A stretch of DNA of 64,000 bases from Alloalcanivorax gelatiniphagus (GTDB lineage: Bacteria > Pseudomonadota > Gammaproteobacteria > Pseudomonadales > Alcanivoracaceae): the NCBI RefSeq assembly GCF_005938655.1, contig NZ_VCQT01000019.1:1-64000 (forward strand). The letters are read 5' to 3'. This document shows, piece after piece, positions 28,401-38,569 of this stretch (the stretch's first letter is position 1; each line of letters opens with the position of its first letter). Position numbers and translations under genes: made by a program. The notes beneath the pieces are model-generated. The model worked only from the letters and a program-made list of their open reading frames with translations, had not been told where the DNA came from and searched no databases.

Positions 28401-28615
28401 CGGGCGGCGTGGAGGGTGACGATATGCTCGGCGACGACGATGACTTCGACTTCCTCGGCGAAACCGACGAGAACGCCACCAAGCTGGACCTGGCGCGGGC
28501 CTATATCGATATGGGTGACGCCGAAGGCGCCCGCGACATCCTCAACGAAGTGCTCAGCGAGGGCAGTGAGGAGCAGCAGGGCGAAGCCCGGGAGTTGCTG
28601 TCCCGGGTCGGTTGA
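25448..28615 (+). CDS. fimV: FimV, peptidoglycan-linked polar hub protein
   Basis: 1055 residues. Signal peptide (about 22), conserved N-terminal FimV domain (30-135), Pro/Arg-rich linker with repeated RPQ units (about 155-205), LysM-like peptidoglycan-binding domain (about 218-278, YRVRASDTLWRIAD), coiled coil (about 367-430), a single membrane helix (about 541-563), then a very acidic cytoplasmic part with repeated DDLELD segments. TPR-like helices are near 630-690, and the C-terminal FimV motif (LDLARAYIDMGDAEGARDIL) ends the protein. In Pseudomonas it organises type IV pili, twitching and polar signalling. The ATG at 25448 is preferred over a TTG one codon earlier; AAAGGG precedes it. Confidence 0.93.
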   Translation: MLRKLGIGIITLATLTPGLSAALGVGEYRLNSYLNEPLDMTVELQDLGDLSREQILVELASQEQFDAAGVERGYFLNDLNFQVTLDGKRGELHITSDQPVREPYLDFLVEFLWPTGRLMREYTILLDPPSYGSDSGVSPARSEAPPRATSPVPTPARPQPARPQSERPQSERPQPARPQPARPAAERPAPERPAVAERPRVAPRPAATNTSANAAGGTPETYRVRASDTLWRIADRTRPGTDVSVQQMMLAIQESNPDAFINDNVNLVREGAVLRLPDGDQVRRLSNRDALARVATQNQQWQRLREQRQAPADAAPVDATGRDGGDTRAAGDGEGRVTLVTPDSTEGVGDGDGTGTQGGGANTAALQNELAIREENLDSLRRENDELRSRIGDLDDQVSISQRLLELRNEKIAALQDQLRRLSEEQGVEVDPQLLEEPATPMPVEPDGGIGDGAVGPNGETAGSTTNNESMANNPGGNGTDRADGADNADQNDTGGDAQDPASAQAQAKANAQAGADSNPATAPAKPKPAPAANSGGGFVDMIMANLLYIGAALAVLLLLILLAVRRRQADQGKDDDNDNGDDGFGGPGFADDDDGDFDTTPVNAGDQGTSSMDAQAVPEDDLDDEHMDPMERADVYVAYGQYPQAVDFLRNEINQAPERADLKIRLLELLRETNDDSGFRQQAAMFAGTSVAVDAAIKRLGGDATAAGGPAPADEDDQDYAAIADDPEEDGQEDEELSLDDLELDLASDLSGSDETVLGGHAYGDSTGEPEEDDDGLDLEDFDFRLDDEEPAGDDRAPALADRDQPLADRDQPLELDDLDFGAESDDQDDDSFEFTLDEDTGTDVSDTSFTEEELAALEGRSDKPSAEDRDDDGLMELDLDDLELDDLDVELDDDRGQGASLASGAADQPSSDAGLGDLELSLDDLELDDGDAPGDRALDSDLDSDLAFNDDQPEPARDESLDDLSLDLDDQGPLAGSPSEPAPGGVEGDDMLGDDDDFDFLGETDENATKLDLARAYIDMGDAEGARDILNEVLSEGSEEQQGEARELLSRVG

Positions 28616-28642
28616 GTCTTCGCCATCGCGGCGACTCTTTGA

Positions 28643-28665
28643 GGCGCGGCTTCAGCCGCGATTCC
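28643..28665 (+). repeat. REP palindrome, single divergent copy
   Basis: GGCGCGGCTTCAGCCGCGAT, stem class GGCT/AGCC, with one change from the consensus and no partner. It lies between the fimV stop and its terminator. Confidence 0.75.
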
Positions 28666-28692
28666 CGTAAAAATACGCTAAACTACAGCGCA

Positions 28693-28720
28693 GGGGCGGT
28701 GCCAAAGGCACCGCCCCTTT
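28693..28720 (+). terminator. Terminator downstream of fimV
   Basis: GGGGCGGTGCC (28693-28703) pairs perfectly with 28707-28717 around AAA and is followed by TTT. It separates fimV from truA. Confidence 0.8.
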
Positions 28721-28745
28721 CCTATGGGCTTTACGTGGACCGAAG

Positions 28746-29555
28746 ATGACGCGAATCGCGGTGGCGGTGGAGTATGACGGCAGCGGCTTCCATGGCTGGC
28801 AAACCCAGCAGCCGGGGGTGCGCACGGTTCAGCAGGTGGTGGAGACCGCCCTATCCCGGGTGGCGGATCATCCGGTCACGCTGATCTGCGCCGGGCGCAC
28901 CGATACCGGCGTGCACGCCACCGGCCAGGTGTGCCATTTCGATTCCGATGCGCCCCGGGACATGAAGGCCTGGCTGATGGGCGGCAACCGCTTTTTGCCC
29001 GACGACGCGGCGATCCGCTGGGCGGTGCCCATCGATGACGACTTCCATGCCCGGTTCAGTGCCTATCGGCGGCGCTATCGGTATGTGATCTACAACCATG
29101 CCACGCCGCCGGCCCTGTTCCGCCGCCAGGTGACCTGGAATTACCGGCCCCTGGATGTGGAGGCGATGACCGCCGCCAGCCGCCATCTGATCGGCACCCA
29201 CGATTTCACCTCCTACCGCAGCGTGCACTGCCAGGCCAAATCGCCGGTCAAGGACCTGACCCGGTTCGAGATCCGCCGGCACGGCGAGATGATCGTGCTG
29301 GAAGTGGAGGCCAACGCCTTCCTGATGCACATGGTGCGCAATATGGCCGGCGTGCTGATGGCCATCGGCGCCGGCTACCGGCCGCCGGAGTGGGCGGCGG
29401 AGGTGCTGGAAGCCCGCGACCGCACCCGGGGCGGGGTCACCGCGCCGCCCTACGGGCTCTACCTGGTGGAGATCGGCTATCCGGAGCGCTTCGCGCTGCC
29501 CCGGGAACCACTGGGTCCGCTCTGGCTCAGCGGCCTCGCCGACGGTCATAATTGA
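28746..29555 (+). CDS. truA: tRNA pseudouridine(38-40) synthase
   Basis: 269 residues. The catalytic Asp53 is in [25 protein letters not shown] at the N-terminus and [11 protein letters not shown] in the C-terminal half are typical of TruA. It converts uridines 38, 39 and 40 of many tRNAs to pseudouridine. It follows the fimV terminator and is in turn followed by trpF, the same order as in Pseudomonas. Confidence 0.96.
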   Translation: MTRIAVAVEYDGSGFHGWQTQQPGVRTVQQVVETALSRVADHPVTLICAGRTDTGVHATGQVCHFDSDAPRDMKAWLMGGNRFLPDDAAIRWAVPIDDDFHARFSAYRRRYRYVIYNHATPPALFRRQVTWNYRPLDVEAMTAASRHLIGTHDFTSYRSVHCQAKSPVKDLTRFEIRRHGEMIVLEVEANAFLMHMVRNMAGVLMAIGAGYRPPEWAAEVLEARDRTRGGVTAPPYGLYLVEIGYPERFALPREPLGPLWLSGLADGHN

Positions 29556-29592
29556 CGCCTTGCTCGCTTCGGTCTGCTATGATGGATTTCGC

Positions 29593-30237
29593 ATGAACGC
29601 ACCCCGGGTCAAAATCTGCGGCATCACCCGCCCCGAGGACGGCCTCCACGCCGCCCTCGCCGGAGCCGATGCCATCGGCCTGGTATTCCATCCGGCCAGC
29701 TCCCGTTACGTGACGCCCCGGCTCGCCGCCGAGATCATCGCCGCGTTACCGCCGCTGGTGACCACGGTGGGCCTGTTCGTGGACGCCGCGCCGGACACCG
29801 TCGCCGGCATCCTCGACCAGGCTCCCCTGGACCTGCTGCAATTCCATGGCGATGAAACGCCGGAATACGGCGCCGCGTTCCGGCGTCCCTGGATCAAGGC
29901 CCTGCGCATGCGCGACGGCGCGGATCCGGCCGCCGAGGCGCGCCGGTTCGCCGCCGCCGGCGCCCGTGGCCTGCTGGTGGACAGCTACGTGCCCGGCGTG
30001 CCCGGCGGCACCGGCGAGCGGTTCGACTGGTCCCGTTTGCCCGCCGACCTGGCGCTGCCGCTGATCCTGGCCGGCGGCCTGGACGCCGGCAACGTGGCGG
30101 AGGCGGTACGCACGGTACGTCCCTGGGCGGTGGACGTGAGCGGCGGGGTGGAAGCGTTCGATGAGCAGGGCCGCCGGCGCGGCGGCATCAAGGACCCGGA
30201 CGCGGTAAGCGCCTTTATCCGCGCCGCCCGGGTCTGA
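29593..30237 (+). CDS. trpF: Phosphoribosylanthranilate isomerase
   Basis: 214 residues, TIM barrel. Catalytic Cys is in [11 protein letters not shown] near the N-terminus and the general acid Asp and phosphate loop are in AVDVSGGVE near the C-terminus. The ATG at 29593 sits just before the conserved VKICG strand; an in-frame TTG at 29560 would add 11 residues. It makes the ribulose derivative of anthranilate, third step of tryptophan synthesis. trpB follows 74 bp later. Confidence 0.95.
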   Translation: MNAPRVKICGITRPEDGLHAALAGADAIGLVFHPASSRYVTPRLAAEIIAALPPLVTTVGLFVDAAPDTVAGILDQAPLDLLQFHGDETPEYGAAFRRPWIKALRMRDGADPAAEARRFAAAGARGLLVDSYVPGVPGGTGERFDWSRLPADLALPLILAGGLDAGNVAEAVRTVRPWAVDVSGGVEAFDEQGRRRGGIKDPDAVSAFIRAARV

Positions 30238-30311
30238 GCCGCGCGCCTGCCAGCGCCGCCCGGGCGGGGCGGGCCCTAAGAATCAGGCACCATGAACTCA
30301 AGGAGCAACAG

Positions 30312-31541
30312 GTGACTCAACGTCCTGACAGCACTCAATCCCCGGACTATGGGGCTTTCCCCGACGCGCGCGGGCACTTCGGGCAGTTCGGCGGACGCTT
30401 CGTCTCCGAAACCCTGATGGCCGCCCTCGATGAGCTGGAGACCATGTACCGCCGGCTCAAGGACGACCCGCAATTCCAGGCTGATTTCGATCATGACCTG
30501 GCCCATTACGTGGGTCGTCCCTCGCCGCTGTATCTGGCGGAACGCTGGACCGGGCAATTGGGTGGCGCGCGCATCTGGCTCAAGCGTGAGGACCTGAACC
30601 ACACCGGTGCCCACAAGGTGAACAACACCATCGGCCAGGCGCTGCTGGCCCGGCACATGGGCAAGAAGCGGGTGATCGCCGAGACCGGCGCCGGCCAGCA
30701 CGGCGTGGCCTCGGCCACGGTGGCCGCCCGCCTGGGCCTGGAATGCCATGTGTTCATGGGCGAGGAAGACATCCGCCGCCAGCGCCTCAATGTGTACCGC
30801 ATGAAGCTGCTGGGCGCCGAGGTGATTCCGGTGACCTCCGGTTCGCGCACCCTCAAGGACGCCATGAACGAGGCCATGCGTGACTGGGTCACCAACGTGG
30901 ACGACACCTTCTACATCATCGGCACCGTGGCCGGGCCGCACCCGTACCCGATGCTGGTGCGCGACTTCCAGTCGGTGATCGGCCGCGAGGCCCGCGAACA
31001 GAGCCTCAAGCAGGCCGGCAAACTGCCGGACGCCCTGGTCGCCTGCGTGGGCGGCGGCTCCAACGCCATCGGCCTGTTCCACCCGTTCCTCAACGATGAA
31101 AGCGTCGCCATGTACGGCGTGGAAGCCGCCGGCGACGGCGTCGCCACCGGCCGCCACGCGGCGCCGCTCAGCGACGGCCGGCCCGGCGTGCTGCACGGCA
31201 ACCGCACCTACCTGATGGAAGACGACAACGGCCAGATTATCGAGACCCACTCGGTGTCCGCCGGCCTCGACTACCCGGGGGTGGGCCCGGAACACGCCTG
31301 GTTGAAGGACCTGGGACGGGTCAGCTATGTGGCCGCCGATGACCAGGAAGCGCTGGCCGCGTTCCGTGAGCTGACCCGCGTGGAAGGCATCATGCCGGCG
31401 CTGGAATCCGCCCACGCCCTGGCCTATGCCCGCAAGCTGGCGCCCACCATGGGCAAGGATCAGGACATCATCGTCAACCTGTCCGGCCGTGGCGACAAGG
31501 ACATCCTGACGGTGGCGGAAATCGATGGCATCAACTTTTGA
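30312..31541 (+). CDS. trpB: Tryptophan synthase beta subunit
   Basis: 409 residues from a GTG start with AAGGAG 8 bp upstream. The pyridoxal phosphate lysine is Lys102 in [12 protein letters not shown]; the phosphate-binding GGGSNAIG loop and ETGAGQHG are present. It joins indole and serine to tryptophan with TrpA. In this genome trpB-trpA lie between trpF and accD, which they do not in Pseudomonas aeruginosa, but do in several other gammaproteobacteria. Confidence 0.97.
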   Translation: MTQRPDSTQSPDYGAFPDARGHFGQFGGRFVSETLMAALDELETMYRRLKDDPQFQADFDHDLAHYVGRPSPLYLAERWTGQLGGARIWLKREDLNHTGAHKVNNTIGQALLARHMGKKRVIAETGAGQHGVASATVAARLGLECHVFMGEEDIRRQRLNVYRMKLLGAEVIPVTSGSRTLKDAMNEAMRDWVTNVDDTFYIIGTVAGPHPYPMLVRDFQSVIGREAREQSLKQAGKLPDALVACVGGGSNAIGLFHPFLNDESVAMYGVEAAGDGVATGRHAAPLSDGRPGVLHGNRTYLMEDDNGQIIETHSVSAGLDYPGVGPEHAWLKDLGRVSYVAADDQEALAAFRELTRVEGIMPALESAHALAYARKLAPTMGKDQDIIVNLSGRGDKDILTVAEIDGINF

Positions 31542-31562
31542 GAATCGGGGAGACCACGCACA

Positions 31563-32369
31563 ATGAGCCGAATTGAAACCACCTTCGCGCAGCTCAAACA
31601 AGACCGGCGCAAGGCCCTGATTCCCTACATCACCGCCGGCGACCCGGGTCTGGAGATCACGGTGCCGTTGATGCACGCCATGGTGAAGGCCGGCGCCGAC
31701 GTGATCGAGCTGGGGGTGCCGTTCTCCGACCCGATGGCCGATGGTCCGGTGATCCAGAAAGCCTGTGAGCGGGCCCTGGCCGCCGGCACCGGCCTGCGCG
31801 ACGTGCTCGCCATGGTGCGCGAATTCCGCCGTGGCGACGACGCCACGCCGGTGGTGCTGATGGGTTACCTGAACCCGGTGGAATGCATGGGCTACGAGCG
31901 CTTCGCCGAGACCTGCCTGGAAGTGGGCGTGGACGGCGTGCTGCTGGTGGATCTGCCGCCGGAGGAATGCGACGAGATCGCGCCGCTGTTCAAGGAACGG
32001 GGCGTGGATCTGATTTTCCTGGTGGCGCCGACCACCACCGACGCGCGCATCGCGCGCATCGCCAAGGCCGCCAGCGGCTACCTGTATTACGTGTCCGTGA
32101 AGGGCGTCACCGGCTCCGCCAGCCTCAATGTGGAGGAAGTGGCGGCGCGGGTTGAAACAATTCGCAACCTGGCGCAATTGCCCATCGGTGTGGGCTTTGG
32201 TATCAAGGACGCGCAATCGGCGCAGGCGGTGAGTCGCGTGGCCGATGGCGTGGTGGTGGGCAGTGCCCTGGTCAACCAGGTCGCCGAACACGCCGATGAC
32301 CCCATGGCCATTAGCCGGGCGGTGTCCGGGATTCTCGCCGACATGCGCGCCGCCATGGACAAGCATTGA
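31563..32369 (+). CDS. trpA: Tryptophan synthase alpha subunit
   Basis: 268 residues, TIM barrel. Conserved [10 protein letters not shown] with the catalytic Glu region, [19 protein letters not shown] with the catalytic Asp, and phosphate loop GVGFGIKD. It cleaves indole-glycerol phosphate and passes indole to TrpB, encoded 21 bp upstream. accD begins 22 bp after its stop. Confidence 0.97.
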   Translation: MSRIETTFAQLKQDRRKALIPYITAGDPGLEITVPLMHAMVKAGADVIELGVPFSDPMADGPVIQKACERALAAGTGLRDVLAMVREFRRGDDATPVVLMGYLNPVECMGYERFAETCLEVGVDGVLLVDLPPEECDEIAPLFKERGVDLIFLVAPTTTDARIARIAKAASGYLYYVSVKGVTGSASLNVEEVAARVETIRNLAQLPIGVGFGIKDAQSAQAVSRVADGVVVGSALVNQVAEHADDPMAISRAVSGILADMRAAMDKH

Positions 32370-32391
32370 TCACCTGGAAAAGGCTCGAGCG

Positions 32392-33276
32392 ATGAGCAAT
32401 AACTGGCTGGAAAAGATTCTTCCCACGGTGCGCCGTTCCCAGGAGAACCGGCGCAGCAACATCCCCGAGGGGCTGTGGCGAAAGTGCCCGCGCTGTGACA
32501 GCGCCCTGTACCGGCCGGAACTGGAACGCAATCAGGACGTGTGCCCGAAATGCGGCCACCACCTGCGGGTGGGCGCGCGCAAACGGCTGCGCATGTTCCT
32601 GGACGAAGGGCAGACCACCGAGATCGGCGCCGACCTGGCCCCGGTGGACCGCCTCAAGTTCAAGGACTCGAAGAAATACAAGGACCGCATCACCGCCGCC
32701 CAGAAGGACACCCAGGAGAAAGACGCCCTGGTGGCCATGAAGGGCCGGCTGCACGACATGCCGCTGGTGGCGGTGGCGTTCGAGTTCCGCTTCATGGGCG
32801 GCTCCATGGGCTCGGTGGTGGGCGAGCGCTTCGTGCGCGCCGTGGACGTGTGCCTGGAACAGCGCCTGCCGCTGATCTGCTTCGCCGCCAGCGGCGGGGC
32901 GCGCATGCAGGAAGCACTGTTCTCGCTGATGCAGATGGCCAAGACCTCCGCCGCCCTGGAGCGCATGCGCGAGGCCGGCCTGCCGTTTATTTCCGTGCTC
33001 ACCGATCCGGTGTACGGCGGCGTGTCCGCGTCCCTGGCCATGCTCGGCGACCTGAACGTGGCCGAGCCCAATGCCCTGATCGGCTTCGCCGGCCCCCGGG
33101 TGATCGAGCAGACCGTGCGCCAGAAGCTGCCGGAAGGCTTCCAGCGCAGTGAGTTCCTGCTCGAACACGGTGCCATCGACATGATCGTGGAACGTCAGCA
33201 CCTGCGCGACACCCTGCACCGGGTGCTCGCCAACCTGACCGGCGCACCGCTGGCGGAACTGGCGGACGACGCCTGA
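32392..33276 (+). CDS. accD: Acetyl-CoA carboxylase, carboxyltransferase beta subunit
   Basis: 294 residues. The N-terminal four-cysteine zinc ribbon has Cys32, Cys35, Cys51 and Cys54 (KCPRC, CPKCGHH), followed by a crotonase-fold carboxyltransferase domain with [18 protein letters not shown] and [11 protein letters not shown]. With AccA it transfers carboxyl from biotin to acetyl-CoA, making malonyl-CoA. The ATG at 32392 gives the normal length; longer in-frame starts lie inside trpA. folC follows. Confidence 0.97.
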   Translation: MSNNWLEKILPTVRRSQENRRSNIPEGLWRKCPRCDSALYRPELERNQDVCPKCGHHLRVGARKRLRMFLDEGQTTEIGADLAPVDRLKFKDSKKYKDRITAAQKDTQEKDALVAMKGRLHDMPLVAVAFEFRFMGGSMGSVVGERFVRAVDVCLEQRLPLICFAASGGARMQEALFSLMQMAKTSAALERMREAGLPFISVLTDPVYGGVSASLAMLGDLNVAEPNALIGFAGPRVIEQTVRQKLPEGFQRSEFLLEHGAIDMIVERQHLRDTLHRVLANLTGAPLAELADDA

Positions 33277-33299
33277 GCGTTGTCCGTGAATCCGCGACC

Positions 33300-34553
33300 A
33301 TGAATACCTCCCGGCTCGACGGCTGGCTTGCCCGCATAGAGCGTCTCCACCCCAGTGAAATCGAGCTGGGGCTGGAGCGCCTGCGTGAGGTGGCCGCCCG
33401 GCTCGGCGTGGACCGGCTGCCGATGCCGGTGATCACCGTGGCCGGCACCAACGGCAAGGGGTCCGTGGTGGCCCTGATCCAGGCCCTGGCGGAAACCGCC
33501 GGCCTGGGCGTCTGTGTCTATACCTCCCCGCACCTGCAACGTTTCAACGAGCGTGTCCGCCTGCCCGATGGGCCGGTGGCGGACCAACCCCTGTGCGCGG
33601 CGTTCGAAGCGGTGGAGGCGGCCCGGGGCGACACGCCGTTGACCTATTTTGAGTTCACCACCCTGGCCGGGCTGTGGCTGTTCCGCGACAGCGGCGCCGA
33701 CCTGGCGGTACTGGAAGTGGGCCTGGGTGGGCGCCTGGACGCGGTCAACCTGATCGACGCGGACGTGGCGGTGGTCACCTCGGTGGGCCTGGACCACACC
33801 GACTGGCTGGGCGACAGCCGTGAAAAGGTGGCGGTGGAGAAACTGGGCATCGGCCGGGCCGGCCGGCCACTGGTGTACGGCGAACTGGACGCCCCCGCCA
33901 ACCTGGATCAGGAAATCGACAGACTCGGCGTGGTGCCGCTGCGCGCCGGCCGTGAATACCGGGTGGCGGACTCCCATCTGGCGATCCGCGTGGGCGAGCG
34001 CCTGCGCCGCTATCCGCTGCCACTGCCGGCGCGCCTGGGCTCCGACAATCTGGCCACCGCCTGCCAGGCGCTGGCCGCCGCCGGCCTGGCGCCGGCCGGC
34101 GATCTGCCCCATCGGGTGGCCGACACCGGCCTGGTGGGCCGCTGCCAGGTGCGCCGTTACCGGGGCGCCCAGTGCGTGCTCGACGTGGGCCATAACCTGG
34201 AAGCGGTGACCCGGCTGCGCGAACGGCTGCCACCCTGTGCCGGCCGCCGCCGTATCGTGCTCGGCATGATGGCGGACAAGCCGGTGGAGGAGGTGGTCGC
34301 GCTGCTCGCCGAGCGGCCCGCCCACTGGTATCTGGCGCGGCCGGATCTGCCCCGGGCCGCCCCCGTGGAGCGGCTGGCGGCGGCGTTGCCGGCGGACACC
34401 ACGGCCACCCCCTGCGCGTCCGTGGCCGAGGCCCTGCGGCGGGCGGTGGACGATTGCGGGGCTGGAGACCAGGTGTTGATCGTGGGATCCTTCTACACCG
34501 TCGCCGAGGCGCTCGACGCCATGGACGAGGATTCCACGGACTGCAAGGACTGA
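33300..34553 (+). CDS. folC: Dihydrofolate/folylpolyglutamate synthase
   Basis: 417 residues, Mur-ligase fold. ATP loop GTNGKGSVV (residues 49-57), TYFEFTTLAGLWLF, and LEVGLGGRLDAVN are visible. It adds glutamate to dihydropteroate and extends folate glutamate tails. Placed between accD and the SPOR-domain gene, as in Pseudomonas and E. coli. Confidence 0.95.
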   Translation: MNTSRLDGWLARIERLHPSEIELGLERLREVAARLGVDRLPMPVITVAGTNGKGSVVALIQALAETAGLGVCVYTSPHLQRFNERVRLPDGPVADQPLCAAFEAVEAARGDTPLTYFEFTTLAGLWLFRDSGADLAVLEVGLGGRLDAVNLIDADVAVVTSVGLDHTDWLGDSREKVAVEKLGIGRAGRPLVYGELDAPANLDQEIDRLGVVPLRAGREYRVADSHLAIRVGERLRRYPLPLPARLGSDNLATACQALAAAGLAPAGDLPHRVADTGLVGRCQVRRYRGAQCVLDVGHNLEAVTRLRERLPPCAGRRRIVLGMMADKPVEEVVALLAERPAHWYLARPDLPRAAPVERLAAALPADTTATPCASVAEALRRAVDDCGAGDQVLIVGSFYTVAEALDAMDEDSTDCKD

Positions 34554-34566
34554 ACAGGGCCGCCCC

Positions 34567-35181
34567 ATGCATGTGAAAACCCGCCAACGCCTGATCGGTT
34601 TGCTGCTGTTGCTGCTACTGGCCGCGATCCTGGCGCCCTTGGTGCTGCGCACGCCGGACCAGGTGCGCGTGGCGCTGGACATGAGTATTCCCGAGCCGCC
34701 GCCGGTCAGTGAGCCGGAGGTGGCGCCGGTGGTCAGCGAGGAAGAACGGGCCGCCACCGACGACCAGATCGACGAGGAACGCCAGGCGGTGCTCGACGCC
34801 GGCGAACGCGCGTTGTCGACACCGGAACAACCGAAGCAGCCGGCGGCGCAACCGAAGACCGCCGAGCCTGAACCGGCGCCGCCCGCCGCCGTGGCCCCGG
34901 CGAAGGATTCCTCCCCGGATATCGAGGACGGTCCGGCGCCGGCCTTCACCGTGCAGGTGGCCAGTTTCAGTGATGCCGGCAACGCCGAGGCGCTGGTGAA
35001 ACGGCTGCGCGGCAGTGGCTACAACGCCTACCACCGCACCGTCAGCCAGGACAACAATACCTGGGAGCGGGTGTTCGTGGGCCCGGAGGTCCGCCGCGCC
35101 GACGCCGATGCCCTGCGCCAGCGTCTGGCCGCCGACAAAACCTTCGCCCTGGACGGCCTGGTCAGGCCGTTCGTGCCGTGA
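34567..35181 (+). CDS. SPOR-domain cell-division protein (DedD-like)
   Basis: 204 residues. Short cytoplasmic start, one membrane helix (about 9-27), a Pro/Glu/Ala-rich periplasmic linker, and a C-terminal SPOR domain (about 125-200, FTVQVASFSDAGNAEALVKRLR). SPOR domains bind glycan strands stripped of stem peptides at the division septum. The order folC-SPOR-cvpA-purF matches the dedD locus of E. coli, so this is probably the functional DedD. Confidence 0.9.
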   Translation: MHVKTRQRLIGLLLLLLLAAILAPLVLRTPDQVRVALDMSIPEPPPVSEPEVAPVVSEEERAATDDQIDEERQAVLDAGERALSTPEQPKQPAAQPKTAEPEPAPPAAVAPAKDSSPDIEDGPAPAFTVQVASFSDAGNAEALVKRLRGSGYNAYHRTVSQDNNTWERVFVGPEVRRADADALRQRLAADKTFALDGLVRPFVP

Positions 35182-35258
35182 AGCGCCACCATAAAGCCCT
35201 GGGACGGGTCCGGCCGCTCTGGTAGACTTTGCCGCCTGTTCCAACCACGCGCGTGTTC

Positions 35259-35753
35259 ATGAATCTGGCAGACGGCATCATTCTGTTCATCATCGCCGTA
35301 TCGGCACTACTCAGTGTGCGACGCGGTTTTACGCGCGAAGCGTTTTCCCTGCTGACCTGGGTGGCCGCCTTCGTGGTCGCGCGCCTGTTCAGTCCGGCCC
35401 TGACATTGCTCCTGGCCGATTCCATCGAAACACCCAGCCTGCGCCTGGCGGTGGCGTTCGGCGTGCTGTTCGCGATCACGCTGGTGGTGGGTGCTCTGAT
35501 CAGTCATTTGCTCGGCGAACTGATTCGTGTCACTGGTCTGAGTGGCACCGATCGTCTGTTGGGCATGGTATTCGGGGCCCTGCGTGGTGCCCTGGTGGTG
35601 GTTGTGTTGGTGGCTCTGGGCCACCATCTCTTCGCCCAGGATGTCTGGTGGCAACAGTCGATGCTGGTCCCGCATTTCGCCATGCTGGAGGACTGGACGC
35701 GGCGCGTCGCCGGAGACCTGATCGCTTATCTCATGAACGTCAGCGGAAGCTAA
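35259..35753 (+). CDS. cvpA: CvpA family membrane protein
   Basis: 164 residues with four membrane helices. NLADGIILFIIAVSALLSVRRG at the start and LIRVTGLSGTDRLLGMVFGALRG are typical of CvpA. It was first noted for colicin V production and is now linked to envelope stress tolerance; the exact activity is not known. The ATG at 35259 is chosen at the family start; a GTG at 35253 is an alternative. purF follows 34 bp later. Confidence 0.92.
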   Translation: MNLADGIILFIIAVSALLSVRRGFTREAFSLLTWVAAFVVARLFSPALTLLLADSIETPSLRLAVAFGVLFAITLVVGALISHLLGELIRVTGLSGTDRLLGMVFGALRGALVVVVLVALGHHLFAQDVWWQQSMLVPHFAMLEDWTRRVAGDLIAYLMNVSGS

Positions 35754-35787
35754 CCCCGGTTAGTCAAGCAAGCTAGAGGATACGCAA

Positions 35788-37317
35788 ATGTGCGGCATTG
35801 TTGGCATTGTCGGCCACTCCTACGTGAACCAGGCGATCTATGACGCCTTGACGGTTCTGCAGCACCGCGGCCAGGACGCCGCCGGCATCGTCACCTGCGA
35901 CGGCGATCGCCTGTTCCTGCGCAAGGACAATGGCATGGTGCGGGACGTATTCCGCAACCGCCACATGCGCCGGCTGGTCGGCAACATGGGCATCGGCCAT
36001 GTGCGCTATCCCACCGCCGGCAGCTCCAGCTCGGCGGAGGCGCAGCCGTTCTACGTCAACTCGCCCTATGGCATCACCCTGGCGCACAACGGCAACCTGA
36101 CCAATTCCGAGGTGCTGGCCGAGCATCTGTACCGCTCGGACCTGCGCCATATCAACACCACCTCGGACTCCGAGGTGCTGTTGAACGTGTTCGCCCACGA
36201 GCTGCACGAGCGCGGCAAGGGCAAGCTGCGCCCGGAGCCGGACGACATCTTTGACGCGGTGGCGGCGGTGCACCGCCGCGCCGAGGGCGCCTACGCGGTG
36301 GTGGCGATGATCACCGGCTACGGCATCCTGGCGTTCCGCGACCCGCGCGGCATTCGTCCGGTGTGCTTCGGCCGCAAGGACACCGAGCACGGCCCGGAAT
36401 ACATGGTGGCCTCCGAATCGGTGGCGCTGTCCTCGCTGGGCTTCCAGCTGGAGCGTGACCTGGCCCCCGGCGAGGCGATCTACATCACCGCCGACGGCGA
36501 GGCGCACACCCGCCAGTGCTATGACGAGCCGGAACTGAATCCCTGTATCTTCGAGCAGGTCTATCTGGCGCGGCCGGACTCCATCATCGACGACATCTCC
36601 GTCTACAAAGCCCGTCTGCGCATGGGCGAAAAGCTGGCGGAGAAGATCGAGCGCGAATGGCCGGACCACGACATCGACGTGGTGATTCCGATTCCGGACA
36701 CCAGCCGTACCTCGGCGCTGCAGATGGCCAACCGGCTCAACCTGAAATACCGGGAAGGCTTTATCAAGAACCGCTACATCGGCCGCACCTTCATCATGCC
36801 CGGCCAGCAACAGCGGCGGAAATCCGTGCGCCAGAAGCTCAACGCCATCGAGCTGGAATTTTCCGGCAAGAACGTGCTGCTGGTGGACGACTCCATCGTG
36901 CGCGGTACCACCTGCCACGAGATCATCCAGATGGCCCGTGAAGCGGGCGCGCGCAAGGTCTACTTCGCCTCCGCCGCGCCGGCGGTGAAATTCCCCAATG
37001 TGTATGGCATCGATATGCCCGCCGCCAGCGAGCTGATCGCCCATGGCCGCACCACCGAGGAAGTCTGCCAGCTGATCGGCGCCGACAAGCTGATCTATCA
37101 GGAGCTGGACGACCTGGTGAACGCCTGCAAGGAAGGCAACGCCACCATCCGGGAGTTTGATTGCTCGGTGTTCAATGGCCACTATCTGGCCGGTAACATC
37201 GATCAGAATTACCTGGATGACCTGGAAGCCCGGCGCAGCGACGGCGCCAAGAAAAACCGCGAAAAGACCCGCGCCCTGGCCGATAACGAAGTGATCGACC
37301 TGCACAACTCCAACTGA
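35788..37317 (+). CDS. purF: Amidophosphoribosyltransferase
   Basis: 509 residues. Starts [10 protein letters not shown], so Cys2 becomes the N-terminal nucleophile of the glutaminase domain without a propeptide. The C-terminal phosphoribosyltransferase domain has the PRPP motif [13 protein letters not shown]. It makes 5-phosphoribosylamine, the first step of purine synthesis. Ribosome site AGAGGA. It is followed by metZ after 31 bp. Confidence 0.97.
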   Translation: MCGIVGIVGHSYVNQAIYDALTVLQHRGQDAAGIVTCDGDRLFLRKDNGMVRDVFRNRHMRRLVGNMGIGHVRYPTAGSSSSAEAQPFYVNSPYGITLAHNGNLTNSEVLAEHLYRSDLRHINTTSDSEVLLNVFAHELHERGKGKLRPEPDDIFDAVAAVHRRAEGAYAVVAMITGYGILAFRDPRGIRPVCFGRKDTEHGPEYMVASESVALSSLGFQLERDLAPGEAIYITADGEAHTRQCYDEPELNPCIFEQVYLARPDSIIDDISVYKARLRMGEKLAEKIEREWPDHDIDVVIPIPDTSRTSALQMANRLNLKYREGFIKNRYIGRTFIMPGQQQRRKSVRQKLNAIELEFSGKNVLLVDDSIVRGTTCHEIIQMAREAGARKVYFASAAPAVKFPNVYGIDMPAASELIAHGRTTEEVCQLIGADKLIYQELDDLVNACKEGNATIREFDCSVFNGHYLAGNIDQNYLDDLEARRSDGAKKNREKTRALADNEVIDLHNSN

Positions 37318-37348
37318 GCCTGAATATTTCACCCGTACCGAGAAGGCA

Positions 37349-38560
37349 ATGAGCGACAAACCGGATCCGAACGATTTTCACACCGACACCCTGGCCATCC
37401 GTTGGGCGCAGCTGCGCACCGACGAGATGTCGCACTCGGATCCGATCTTCCTCACCTCCAGCTTCGTCTATAACAGCGCCGCCGAGGCCGCCGCCCGTTT
37501 TTCCGGCGAGCAGCCCGGCAACGTTTACTCCCGCTTCACCAACCCCACGGTGCGCGCCTTTGAGCAGCGCCTGGCGGCCCTGGAAGGGGGCGAACAGTGC
37601 CAGGCCCTGGCGTCCGGCATGGCGGCCATCAGCAGCACCTTCTTCGCGCTGCTGGCCCCCGGCGATCACGTGATCAGTTCACGCAGTGTGTTCGGTACCA
37701 CCAACGTGATCTACAGCCGCTATCTGAAGAAATTCAATATCGACACCACCCTGGTTGACCTGGACGATCTGGACCAGTGGCGGGCGGCGATTCGTCCGGA
37801 AACCAAAATGCTGTTTCTGGAAACCCCGTCCAACCCGTTGTCCGAGGTGGGCGATATCCAGGCGCTGGCCAAGCTGGCCCACGACAATGGCGCGCTGCTG
37901 GTGGTGGATAACTGTTTCTGCACGCCGGCCCTGCAAAAGCCCATCGCCCTGGGCGCGGATCTGGTGATCCACAGCGCCACCAAGTACATCGACGGCCAGG
38001 GCCGCTGCCTGGGCGGCGCCGTGGTCGGCCCGGCGGACCTGATCAAGGAAGTGCACGGTTTCGTGCGCTCCGCCGGCCCCAGCATGAGCCCGTTCAACGC
38101 CTGGGTGTTCCTCAAGGGGCTGGAAACCCTGGGCCTGCGCATGAAGGCTCACTCCGCCAACACCCTGGAACTGGCACGCTGGCTGGAACAGCAGCCGGGC
38201 ATCGCCAAGGTCCATTACGCCGGCCTGGAAAGTCACCCCCAGCACGCCCTGGCGGCCCGCCAGCAAAGCGGCTTCGGCGCGGTGCTGGCGATCGAGGTGG
38301 AAGACAGTGACGGCCGCGCCGACCGCCAGGCCGCCTGGCGCTTTATCGACGGTACGGAACTGATGTCGATCACCGCCAACCTGGGTGATGTGAAATCCAC
38401 CATCACCCACCCCGGCTCCACCACCCACGGCCGCGTCGACCCGGAGGAAAAAAAACGGGCGGGTATCACCGACAACCTGATCCGTATCGCGGTAGGCTTG
38501 GAGGACGTGGACGATCTCAAACGGGATTTGGCGCGGGGGATCACGGCGCTGGGTTTCTAA
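37349..38560 (+). CDS. metZ: O-succinylhomoserine sulfhydrylase
   Basis: 403 residues, pyridoxal phosphate enzyme of the Cys/Met metabolism family. PLP lysine in HSATKYIDGQGR, with SRFTNPTVRAFEQRLAALEG and SLGD-like NLGDVKSTITHPGSTTH. It makes homocysteine directly from O-succinylhomoserine and sulfide. The neighbour purF and the opening (DFHTDTLAIR) match MetZ of Pseudomonas rather than MetB or MetC. A GC hairpin and an AT-rich inverted repeat follow. Confidence 0.94.
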   Translation: MSDKPDPNDFHTDTLAIRWAQLRTDEMSHSDPIFLTSSFVYNSAAEAAARFSGEQPGNVYSRFTNPTVRAFEQRLAALEGGEQCQALASGMAAISSTFFALLAPGDHVISSRSVFGTTNVIYSRYLKKFNIDTTLVDLDDLDQWRAAIRPETKMLFLETPSNPLSEVGDIQALAKLAHDNGALLVVDNCFCTPALQKPIALGADLVIHSATKYIDGQGRCLGGAVVGPADLIKEVHGFVRSAGPSMSPFNAWVFLKGLETLGLRMKAHSANTLELARWLEQQPGIAKVHYAGLESHPQHALAARQQSGFGAVLAIEVEDSDGRADRQAAWRFIDGTELMSITANLGDVKSTITHPGSTTHGRVDPEEKKRAGITDNLIRIAVGLEDVDDLKRDLARGITALGF

Positions 38561-38569
38561 AACCAGTTC